DNA of 6,288 nt from Nitrospirota bacterium (GTDB lineage Bacteria; Nitrospirota; Thermodesulfovibrionia; UBA6902): NCBI GenBank assembly GCA_015491705.1, contig WFVK01000368.1, positions 1-6,288 of the forward strand, in the 5' to 3' direction. The notes beneath the pieces were generated by a model, which saw nothing but the letters and a program-made list of their open reading frames with translations, had not been told where the DNA came from and ran no database searches. The translations under genes and the position numbers were made by a program. Below are positions 1 to 5,376 of this stretch, one piece after another; the stretch's first letter is position 1, and the number at the start of each line of letters is the position of its first letter.

Positions 1-137
1 AGTTATATAACATATGAAATTTTAAAGACAATTTACAGGATTAAGATGCACAGGGTGCTTCTTGTTGCAGTGTAAAAAAATTTTCCAAGCAAGAGATTCC
101 GACACTTAATAAATCTCACGTGGCGTCGGCTTCAGGG
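1..137. other. Gene-free, AT-rich end region downstream of fliW
   Basis: No coding region or RNA gene is supported here. On the fliW strand, GAGATT and AATCTC (93-117) can form a 6-bp stem with a 13-nt loop. A competing stem uses CCGA...TCGG plus CAC...GTG just around it. A U7 run (74-80 as A's on the plus strand) follows 12 nt after the first stem, too far for a standard intrinsic terminator, so transcription end here is only a possibility. Near the edge the minus strand has TTGTCT, 17 nt, ATATAA, a weak sigma-70-like arrangement that AT-rich sequence produces easily. Confidence 0.3.
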
Positions 138-575
138 TTATTCCGGTCCGGATGCTGATAATGATCTCAGGGGGGTTCTGCAGGAAAAACGGCTGTCTTC
201 GTTTACAACCTGTATGCCCTTTCTGTTGATGGAGTTTATTACAAGCGGCCCCTGCAGATTGGCGGTGACATTCTCTCCTTCAACCCTCAGTATCGCCAGA
301 ATGATTACATCTTCTTCATTTTCCATTCCTATAAGGTCTCTTGCCTGATTTTCGATTTTCACAGAATAATCGGGAAAGAATTCATATGTCGGCGCTACGA
401 TAAATGCAACATCCTTTGCATCCACGGCCTGAAGCCACTTCAGCAGGGTGTCCCTGTAGTCCATAAGGATATATCTCCTGACATCCGGAAAGCCTATCAG
501 GCCGTTGGGAAAGTATATAATCTTGTCCCTGGCGACATCGAGCCTGCCGAATCTCGTTGTATCAAAGGATATCAT
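138..575 (-). CDS. fliW: FliW, flagellar assembly factor and CsrA antagonist
   Basis: 145 residues, the normal size for FliW. Family hallmarks are visible: FPNGLIGFPD near residues 22-31, the WLQAVD...DVAFIVAPTYEFFPDY stretch at about 47-70, EEDVIILAIL at 87-96, and NLQGPLVIN at 106-114 followed by GIQVV. FliW is a cytoplasmic protein that binds CsrA and relieves its repression of flagellin translation; free flagellin competes for FliW (known from Bacillus subtilis and Campylobacter, inferred here). The ATG overlaps the csrA TGA as ATGA, so translation is probably coupled. An AGGAG lies only 3 nt before the ATG, inside the end of csrA; this short spacing also supports reliance on coupling. 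The C-terminal tail after residue 137 (SLSASGPE) is low-complexity and probably disordered. It is the last gene of the block. Function confidence is high. Confidence 0.96.
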   Translation of the reverse strand: MISFDTTRFGRLDVARDKIIYFPNGLIGFPDVRRYILMDYRDTLLKWLQAVDAKDVAFIVAPTYEFFPDYSVKIENQARDLIGMENEEDVIILAILRVEGENVTANLQGPLVINSINRKGIQVVNEDSRFSCRTPLRSLSASGPE

Positions 576-802
576 TTGCTCCTGAAGGCCTCCTTTATCC
601 TGCCGAATTCATCCAGCGACAATTCGGATGAAAGGCGGTTTTCAGCCTGTATCTTTTCATAGATTTCCTCTCTGTATATCGGAAGCTCTGCACCGGCCTC
701 GATCCCGATCTTTACCTGCCTGCCCTTTATGTCAACTATCCTGATGGTTATTCCCTGGCCTATTCTTACAACTTCTCCCGGCTTCCGTGTCAAGACGAGC
801 AT
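572..802 (-). CDS. csrA: CsrA, translational regulator (carbon storage regulator)
   Basis: I place the start at the ATG at 802, giving 76 residues beginning MLVLTRKPGE, the near-universal CsrA N-terminus. A GTG 24 nt upstream (826) is in frame and would add MPKEEKFT, but no CsrA-like sequence lies there. A purine-rich AAAGGAAG at 814-821 sits inside that extension, acting as ribosome site for the ATG. CsrA is a small dimeric RNA-binding protein that binds GGA motifs and usually blocks ribosome access. RNA-contact residues known from E. coli CsrA are kept: L4, R6 and R44 (in PIYREEIYEKI). N55, reported as important for FliW binding in B. subtilis, is present, and there is a C-terminal extension (56-76) beyond the 61-residue E. 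coli protein, as in FliW-partnered CsrAs. It follows flgL after 78 nt and overlaps fliW by 4 nt. Confidence 0.96.
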   Translation of the reverse strand: MLVLTRKPGEVVRIGQGITIRIVDIKGRQVKIGIEAGAELPIYREEIYEKIQAENRLSSELSLDEFGRIKEAFRSK

Positions 803-880
803 TGTAAATTTTTCTTCCTTTGGCACCCGTCTTCAACTTCTCCCGGCTGGGAGGGATACAGAGGGGTGTTGTTTTTCATC
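803..880 (-). promoter_or_regulatory. csrA leader: flgL-csrA gap with small hairpin and GGA ribosome site
   Basis: This is the only sizeable gap in the run from flgM to fliW. On the transcript strand it contains a short hairpin at 840-853 (CTCCC, loop AGCC, GGGAG) and then AAAGGAAG at 814-821, ending 11 nt before the csrA ATG. GGA occurs both in the 3' arm of the hairpin and in the ribosome site, the triplet CsrA recognises, so autogenous control of csrA is plausible but unproven. I see no good sigma-70 or sigma-28 promoter here, and the hairpin has no U-run after it, so it is not an intrinsic terminator. Confidence 0.4.
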
Positions 881-2443
881 TTATCTCAGAAAATCAAACA
901 GCGACTGCGACAGGCTCTTCAACGATGAAATCCTCATAGCCTGAAGCGTGGACTGAATCTTTGTCATTGACAGGGCCACCTCCGCAATATCCGCATCCTG
1001 GAGCGAGGAAAGGCTCTGCTGGTAAGAAATGTTGTTCTCCTCCAGCCTCTTTTTCTGATCCTCCAGATACTTCAGACGGGAGCCCACATCCGCAGTCGTA
1101 TTGACAACCGAGTCGATAGCGCCGTCAAGCAGGTAAATGCTCCCCCGGATACCGGCTGTATCGTTGTTCAGGAGTGAATTCGCAAAGTGCTCTATGATCT
1201 TGAAGAAACTGATGGAGCCGGTCAGATTGGTCGAGGTGGAAGATGCGTGGTAAAGCAGCGAAAGTCCGGTGCCGTCCGTATCACCTGCGTCTGAAAAATT
1301 GCCGTTTCCATCTTCATCCACCGCTATGGTAAAACTCGTGCCTGCTACAGTAGGCGCAAAGAGCAGCCTCTTGTCAGAGTCGCCGTTTATTACAAATGCC
1401 TCTATTCCCAGGGCATTGGCTGTAAGATTTGACTTCAGCTCGGTATGAAGAAGCGCGGAGAGTCCGCTGGTATCCGTATCGTTTCCGTCGTCATCCGATA
1501 CCTCGATGGTAAAAGGGGTGCCGGCGGTTGTCGGCCTGAAAAACAGCCTTACCTGACCGGTGGTTGCATCCGTGGCAAGCCGCGCCTCTATGCCCGTGAC
1601 ATTGGCGTTGATATAACTGGCCAGGGATGAGACAGTGGTATTGCCGTTGCCTGAATTCACCTCTACGGTTACTGCATCATCCGTTCCTGCTTTAATCGTT
1701 AATGTGCCTGTACCTACTGCGCTGGTTCCGTCGGTGTAGTAACCCGTCATCGGCGCATTTACGGTATCCCTGATCTCCTCGGGGGAGGCGCTGGTTGAGC
1801 CGTCCTTGACGGGAATATCCACGGGATTTCCGGAACCTGTGGTGATCCTGAGCGTGCCTGCGAGTGTCTCGCCGGTCAGATCGGACGAAATCAGCTTTGC
1901 CGTGTCGCTGAATGCCGTGTCACCAGGGACGTTTATCTTCGCCTTTATCCCGTCGCTTACATAGATTTCCATGCTGTTGGAATCGCCCTGGTATGCCCCT
2001 GAAGAGCTGAAAGACTGGGTGCTGGTTTTATATCCGGAAAATACGTACTTGTTTCTCAGCCTGGTATTGCCGATGTCAAGAAGCTCACTGAACAGATTCC
2101 GAACCTCGTAAGAGGTCATCTTTCTTGTGGTGGAGGTGGAGGTATCGCTGCTGGCGGAAACGGCAAGCTCTCTCGCCCTGCTGAGAATGTTTTCCGAAGA
2201 TCTCAGGAGGTTTTCGGTAAGACCAAGGGTGCTTATCCCTTCATCTATATTTCTGTTGAACTGTTCTATTGCATTGATGGAGACCTTGTAAGACATTGCG
2301 CCGCGCAGCGCTATTACGTCATCCGACGGCTTTGTGAGTTTTCTGCCGGAGCTTAACTGCTCCTGGACCTTCCCGAGCTCGCTGAGGTTTTTGCTCAGCG
2401 ACTTGGAGAACTGGTTGTAAATCATAAAGGCGGTAATTCTCAT
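881..2443 (-). CDS. flgL: FlgL (HAP3), hook-filament junction protein, enlarged
   Basis: 520 residues; many FlgL proteins are around 300, so this one carries a large insert. The N-terminal flagellin-type helical domain is clear (MRITAFMIYN, then LSSGRKLTKPSDDV at 30-43, and KYVFSGYKT at 132-140). The matching C-terminal helix is at about 438-520 (GSRLKYLEDQKKRLEE, LQDADIAEVALSMTKIQ). Between them, roughly residues 150-405, lies a Gly/Thr/Asp-rich variable region resembling flagellin hook-IN modules, with internal repeats annotated separately. FlgL is exported through the flagellar type III apparatus and forms the ring between FlgK and the first flagellin subunits, with the variable region expected on the outer surface. 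The ATG overlaps the flgK TGA (ATGA), and a GGAG lies about 14 nt upstream, so coupling to flgK probably drives initiation. FlgL rather than flagellin is favoured by its position directly after flgK. Confidence 0.95.
   Translation of the reverse strand: MRITAFMIYNQFSKSLSKNLSELGKVQEQLSSGRKLTKPSDDVIALRGAMSYKVSINAIEQFNRNIDEGISTLGLTENLLRSSENILSRARELAVSASSDTSTSTTRKMTSYEVRNLFSELLDIGNTRLRNKYVFSGYKTSTQSFSSSGAYQGDSNSMEIYVSDGIKAKINVPGDTAFSDTAKLISSDLTGETLAGTLRITTGSGNPVDIPVKDGSTSASPEEIRDTVNAPMTGYYTDGTSAVGTGTLTIKAGTDDAVTVEVNSGNGNTTVSSLASYINANVTGIEARLATDATTGQVRLFFRPTTAGTPFTIEVSDDDGNDTDTSGLSALLHTELKSNLTANALGIEAFVINGDSDKRLLFAPTVAGTSFTIAVDEDGNGNFSDAGDTDGTGLSLLYHASSTSTNLTGSISFFKIIEHFANSLLNNDTAGIRGSIYLLDGAIDSVVNTTADVGSRLKYLEDQKKRLEENNISYQQSLSSLQDADIAEVALSMTKIQSTLQAMRISSLKSLSQSLFDFLR
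1244..1858 (-). repeat. Repeated hook-IN-like modules within FlgL
   Basis: Two kinds of diverged protein repeat are visible. Type A: residues 196-234 (GTLRITTGSG...IRDTVNAPMTG) and 246-284 (GTLTIKAGTD...LASYINANVTG). Type B: residues 284-334 (GIEARLATD...FFRPTTAGTPFTIEV...LSALLHT) and 346-400 (GIEAFVING...LFAPTVAGTSFTIAV...LSLLYHA). The A-then-B order resembles the beta-rich flagellin hook-IN motif (GTLTI..., INA...TGI.A, then L.F....G..FTI). Each B copy ends in an acidic loop: DDDGNDTDTSG, and DEDGNGNFSDAGD at 376-388. The repeats are recognisable in protein but have diverged, so they are not a recent DNA duplication. Identified by eye only. Confidence 0.7.
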
Positions 2444-4107
2444 ATGTTGATAATCATCTCCAGGAGTTCGTCCGTTAATTTTATGATCCTCGCTCCTGCT
2501 TCAAATGCGCGCTGGTACCTGATAAGGTTGGCCGCCTCTTCATCAAGGGACACGCCCGATATGGACTCCCGCCTGTTTTTCAGCTCAAACAGCAGATTAT
2601 CCTCGAATTCAAGGCTGTCGGAAGCCGACTGCGAGAGCGATCCAACGGTTGAAACCGTCTCGGCGTAATAATCCTCGTATGTAACGGACCCGATATTGGA
2701 TACCTGTGAGGCGTACCTGTTTATAATATCCAGTGCGTTGGTGTTGTCCCCCGGCAAAGCGGATGATGATTTCGCCGCGGCTACCTGCCTGCCGCTTGTT
2801 ATGGCCACCTTGAAATTCTCGATCACGTTCTGAAGGGGGCTTACAAAAAAGCTGTCATTTACGGACGGCGCAGAGGAGCCATCCGTAATAACCACCCTTA
2901 TCCCGTTGAAATCTATATTGCTTCCGGAGGTATATGCTCCCTGTGCAACAAGCGCGCCTGTTTCATGGTTGCGCACCTGGTAATTCAATGTCCCTGATAC
3001 ATCTGCAAAGGTTATGTCATATTCATTGAGCGCCAGCACCGCAGGGTCATAGTCATAAATCACCGCCGATGTTATAACCGCTCCTGAGCCGCCTGTTGTA
3101 TCATCCCGTGTATACACCTTCATCGCATCGAAAAAATCCGTGCCAGCGTTGCCGTCCAGGTCATAGGTGGGTCTTGAAGTGGAGCTTTTATGAAGAAAAT
3201 TCGTTTCTTCAATTATTGATGCAACCAGCTTTCTCAGGCTGAGCAGCGGATTCGACCTGATATCATCCCTCAGAGAAACATATCCGCCGAGCCTGCCGCT
3301 GTTGAAAAAGGATGTTATATTCGTTTTGCCGAGATATACGTCTCTGTCCCCTTCGAGGTTAAGGGCCGTTGACAGGTCATACGACTGCACCCCGGCCACA
3401 AGCCCGCCCCTGCCTGCAACAATCGAGACAGAGCCGTCCTTGTCCTCATACCAGTCATAATCTATAAGCTCGGCAAGATCCTTCATCATCTGCTCCCTCT
3501 GGTCCCTGAATACGTTGGCCGTCTCAACACCCCCTGCCTCCACTTCTATTATCTTGCCGTTTACCGTGGCGATATTCCTGGTCAGGACATTTATCTGGTC
3601 AACTACATCCTTGATTTCGTCATTTACGAAGTTCAGTGTATTCTTGAGATCCTTTTCCATCTGTTTGGCGGTGTTGACAAAGGCCTCGGCCTTTACCAGC
3701 AGCATCGATCTCTGGGCCGTTTCATGGGGGTTGGCGGCGACTTCCTGCCATGCATTGAAATAGTCAGTCATGGAGTTCGACAGCCCGAAGTCCTGGGCTT
3801 CATTGAAAATCTGCTCGACATGGCTCAGCCCGCGGTCGAGCGAGAATGACTTTCCATAGCTTGAGCTCTGTCCGAGAATCTGGTAAAAGATAAAACCGTC
3901 AAACGCCCTTCTTACATCGACCTTCCCAACGCCCCTGCCAAGATAATTCCCGTTCATCTCAACAGGGCTGGCTATCTCCATTATTACATCCTGGCGGCTG
4001 TAGCCGGGGGTGTTTACATTCGCTATATTATTGCTTGATACGCGAAGGGCCTTCTGGTTTGCGTAAATTCCGGACCTGCCTATATCGAAAAGTGCCAAGA
4101 GGGACAT
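2440..4107 (-). CDS. flgK: FlgK (HAP1), hook-filament junction protein
   Basis: 555 residues, about the usual FlgK length (Salmonella about 553). The N-terminus carries the rod/hook/HAP signature SNNIANVNTPGYSRQ (25-39). A central heptad-rich helical part follows (about 135-215), then the usual variable outer domains, including DLDGNAGTDFFDA (316-328) and the beta-rich NEYDITFADVSGTLNYQV segment (361-378). The C-terminal motif GVSLDEEAANLIRYQRAFEA (518-537) is the classic flagellar basal body/hook C-terminal helix. FlgK caps the hook after export and, with FlgL, forms the junction on which filament grows. The start lies one base past the flgN stop (TAG-A-ATG), with a good AAAGGAGA at 4114-4121, 6 nt before ATG. 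It is the best independent ribosome site in the distal half of the block. The TGA overlaps the flgL ATG. Confidence 0.98.
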   Translation of the reverse strand: MSLLALFDIGRSGIYANQKALRVSSNNIANVNTPGYSRQDVIMEIASPVEMNGNYLGRGVGKVDVRRAFDGFIFYQILGQSSSYGKSFSLDRGLSHVEQIFNEAQDFGLSNSMTDYFNAWQEVAANPHETAQRSMLLVKAEAFVNTAKQMEKDLKNTLNFVNDEIKDVVDQINVLTRNIATVNGKIIEVEAGGVETANVFRDQREQMMKDLAELIDYDWYEDKDGSVSIVAGRGGLVAGVQSYDLSTALNLEGDRDVYLGKTNITSFFNSGRLGGYVSLRDDIRSNPLLSLRKLVASIIEETNFLHKSSTSRPTYDLDGNAGTDFFDAMKVYTRDDTTGGSGAVITSAVIYDYDPAVLALNEYDITFADVSGTLNYQVRNHETGALVAQGAYTSGSNIDFNGIRVVITDGSSAPSVNDSFFVSPLQNVIENFKVAITSGRQVAAAKSSSALPGDNTNALDIINRYASQVSNIGSVTYEDYYAETVSTVGSLSQSASDSLEFEDNLLFELKNRRESISGVSLDEEAANLIRYQRAFEAGARIIKLTDELLEMIINI

Positions 4108-4108
4108 T

Positions 4109-4564
4109 CTATGTCTCCTTTGAGAGGAGCGCCCCGCTGGTCAGGGGGACATCCTCCTTTGTAAACGGTCTGAGAAAATTTATGTTTGTCTTTATATAAG
4201 TTATGGAGCGGTCTATCAGTATGGAGTTGAACCTGTTCATCTCCTCTATGCCCTGAAGGAGGGACAACAGGGTGGAGCGCAGGTCCGAGAACACATTATT
4301 GCCTGTGATTCCGGCCAGTTCCCTGAGATTAATCTCCGCGCTCAACCCCCTCTCGCCGGCAATCTTTGCTATCAGTCGCCGGCGCTCATCCTCGAGGAGT
4401 CTCAGTCTCATAACGATAGTATCTTTTTCCTTTGATATCTCTTCAAGCTTTTCCGCATCAATGTTAAGCAGACACTCCCTTTCCCTCGCAAGAAGGTCAT
4501 GGAGTGTCTTGTAAGTATTGACCTGTTCTTTCAGAATACTCTCGACAGCCAGTTCTGATGTCAT
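4109..4564 (-). CDS. flgN: FlgN, export chaperone for FlgK and FlgL
   Basis: 151 residues, the size of FlgN-family chaperones (about 140-160). It is almost wholly helical with charged heptads: ILKEQVNTYKTLHDLLARERECLL (10-33), then EKLEEISKEKDTIVMRLRLLEDERRRL (38-64), and a C-terminal helix NRFNSILIDRSITYIKTNINFL (110-131) that matches the family's N..N..L....I pattern. FlgN acts in the cytoplasm, holding FlgK and FlgL in an export-ready state and docking them to the export gate. Sequence conservation in this family is low, so position directly before flgK and flgL carries much of the weight. The ATG overlaps the flgM TGA (ATGA), with GGAAG about 5 nt upstream. It is cotranscribed with both of its expected clients. 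Confidence 0.88.
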   Translation of the reverse strand: MTSELAVESILKEQVNTYKTLHDLLARERECLLNIDAEKLEEISKEKDTIVMRLRLLEDERRRLIAKIAGERGLSAEINLRELAGITGNNVFSDLRSTLLSLLQGIEEMNRFNSILIDRSITYIKTNINFLRPFTKEDVPLTSGALLSKET

Positions 4565-4854
4565 ATTTCTTCCAGTATCTTCTTTGCAACATTCAGCAGG
4601 TCCACATTATATGTCCCGGCATCTATCGCCTTTTTTATGGATTCAATCCTGTCGGTCCTTATCTCCGGCATCTGATTTATAAGGCTCTTCAGTTCGTTTA
4701 TCTCTTTTGCCTTGCCGGAAAGAGTTATCCTGTCCCTGCTGTCATCGGCTTTATTGGCATTGTCTCTCTGCTCTGTGTCATGATTCTTGTTTATGTCCTT
4801 GACCCTGTTGTATACATCCTGTCCTTCAACTGGATTTGTTCCCTGTATCTTCAT
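4561..4854 (-). CDS. flgM: FlgM, anti-sigma-28 factor
   Basis: 97 residues, typical for FlgM. The N-terminal half (1-40) is polar, Asn/Asp/Lys-rich and predicted disordered, as expected for the exported part. The C-terminal half holds the family core: DRITLSGKAKEINELKSLIN (41-60), MPEIRTDRIESIKKAI (62-77), then DAGTYNVDLLNVAKKILEE (78-96), which includes the near-invariant GTYNVD. In known systems these helices bind FliA (sigma-28) and keep it from core polymerase; after the hook is completed FlgM is secreted and late genes switch on. The ATG has an excellent GAAAGGAGGG site (4861-4870) six bases upstream. It is the first gene after the sigma-28 promoter at 5046-5073, so FlgM made from it would limit further sigma-28 activity. 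Readthrough from flgIJ could provide earlier FlgM, as in the dual control known from Salmonella. Confidence 0.96.
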   Translation of the reverse strand: MKIQGTNPVEGQDVYNRVKDINKNHDTEQRDNANKADDSRDRITLSGKAKEINELKSLINQMPEIRTDRIESIKKAIDAGTYNVDLLNVAKKILEEI

Positions 4855-5040
4855 ATCTTTCCCTCCTTTCTATATAGGATTTGTCCGTCTGCATTTTACC
4901 AGTTATCAACCCGAGGTTGAAAGACCGTTGTATCCAGGTCTGTAATTTTATTTAACAGTTACATTCAGCATTTTCAGTATGGGTTTGCAACCTGTCTGTT
5001 ATTTGTTAAACTTTGCTGTTAATTTTTTTTACACTCTTGT
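4855..5040 (-). promoter_or_regulatory. Long AT-rich 5' leader of flgM with tandem hairpins
   Basis: The sigma-28 promoter would start transcription near 5036-5041, leaving about 180 nt before flgM. Two adjacent stem-loops are visible on the transcript strand, one base apart. The first (4922-4941) has AGACC/GGTCT arms around a 10-nt loop TGGATACAAC containing GGA. The second (4906-4920) is TCAACC-TCG-GGTTGA, a perfect 6-bp stem with a triloop. A further GGA lies at 4884-4886 and another in the ribosome site. Upstream, TTAACAG/CTGTTAA arms (4952-4958 with 5016-5022) could close a 57-nt AT-rich loop. No U-run follows either hairpin, so they are not terminators. No convincing leader peptide or known riboswitch was recognised. 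Confidence 0.5.
4861..4867 (-). promoter_or_regulatory. Strong flgM ribosome binding site
   Basis: The transcript strand reads AGGAGGG, six bases before the flgM ATG (4854). This is close to perfect complementarity to the 16S 3' end and is the strongest such site in the window. It also contains GGA, so CsrA could in principle compete with ribosomes here. Confidence 0.85.
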
Positions 5041-5045
5041 TTATT

Positions 5046-5073
5046 TTATCGGTTTTCCACCGTAAAAACTTTA
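5046..5073 (-). promoter_or_regulatory. Sigma-28 (FliA) promoter for flgM-flgN-flgK-flgL-csrA-fliW
   Basis: The transcript strand reads TAAAGTTT (5073-5066), 12 bases, then ACCGATAA (5053-5046). The FliA consensus is TAAAGTTT-N11-GCCGATAA, so the -35 matches 8/8 and the -10 matches 7/8, with one extra spacer base. The TAA of the -35 is the stop codon of flgJ. Direction and position, just before flgM and the hook-filament junction genes, fit a late-class flagellar promoter. The start point should be about 6-10 bases past the -10, near 5036-5041. Match read by eye; start site not measured. Confidence 0.85.
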
Positions 5074-5376
5074 ATCCTCTCCGGTTCCGGCCCTGGTTAT
5101 ACCCGGTGTTGTCTGCATCCATCTGAGGATTGCATCGCTAAGGCCGAGCCCCCTTTCGGCCAAAAGCCTTGAGACCTCCATATCAAAAAGGCTCATATAT
5201 GTATCGTATCCGGGCCCCTTTTTTTCAGAAGACATGCTTTCGGCCGTCTCTCTCATAACCTTTATCAACTGGTATGCAAAGAGAGATTCCATCTCTTTTG
5301 CAACCTTTTTATATTCCGCGTTCCGGTCCGCACCGGCCGGGTGGGAGGCGCGGACCGCTTCTGCCGGGTTGATCAT
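5071..5376 (-). CDS. flgJ: FlgJ-type rod-binding protein, single domain
   Basis: 101 residues, only the N-terminal rod-binding domain of FlgJ. The core is visible: KVAKEMESLFAYQLIKVMRET (24-44) and YMSLFDMEVSRLLAERGLGLSDAILRWM (60-87). The long FlgJ of enteric bacteria adds a C-terminal muramidase domain of about 150 residues; it is absent here, and the gene ends cleanly in TAA with no remnant in the AT-rich spacer after it. The domain acts in the periplasm as a scaffold for rod assembly; a separate peptidoglycan hydrolase, not in this window, would be needed to open the wall. There is no signal peptide, as expected for a protein exported by the flagellar apparatus. The ATG overlaps the flgI TGA (ATGA) with GGAG five bases upstream. 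Its stop codon forms part of the sigma-28 -35 element. Confidence 0.92.
   Translation of the reverse strand: MINPAEAVRASHPAGADRNAEYKKVAKEMESLFAYQLIKVMRETAESMSSEKKGPGYDTYMSLFDMEVSRLLAERGLGLSDAILRWMQTTPGITRAGTGED

Noticed and set aside
1..31. Minus-strand sigma-70-like promoter TTGTCT-N17-ATATAA at the window edge.
   Set aside because: The match is weak in AT-rich sequence, and any gene it would serve is outside the window.
803..826. csrA extended to a GTG start at 826 (adds MPKEEKFT).
   Set aside because: CsrA almost always starts MLVLTRK, and the added codons contain the AAAGGAAG that serves as ribosome site for the ATG at 802.
818..835. Plus-strand TTGGCAC-like sequence as a sigma-54 promoter.
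   Set aside because: The -12 half lacks the GC pair (TTCAA instead of TTGCA), and no plus-strand gene lies downstream.
4558..4920. 120-codon plus-strand frame across flgM, rich in Tyr, Phe, Leu and Ile.
   Set aside because: It is antisense to a clear FlgM, and its hydrophobic look comes from the complement of Lys/Asn/Asp-rich codons.
4906..4920. Hairpin TCAACC-TCG-GGTTGA as an intrinsic terminator before flgM.
   Set aside because: No U-run follows on either strand, and termination here would cut off flgM just after its own promoter.
4948..4971. Seven-residue leader peptide (MLNVTVK) in the flgM leader.
   Set aside because: There is no ribosome site before it, and the amino acids show no attenuation-like run.
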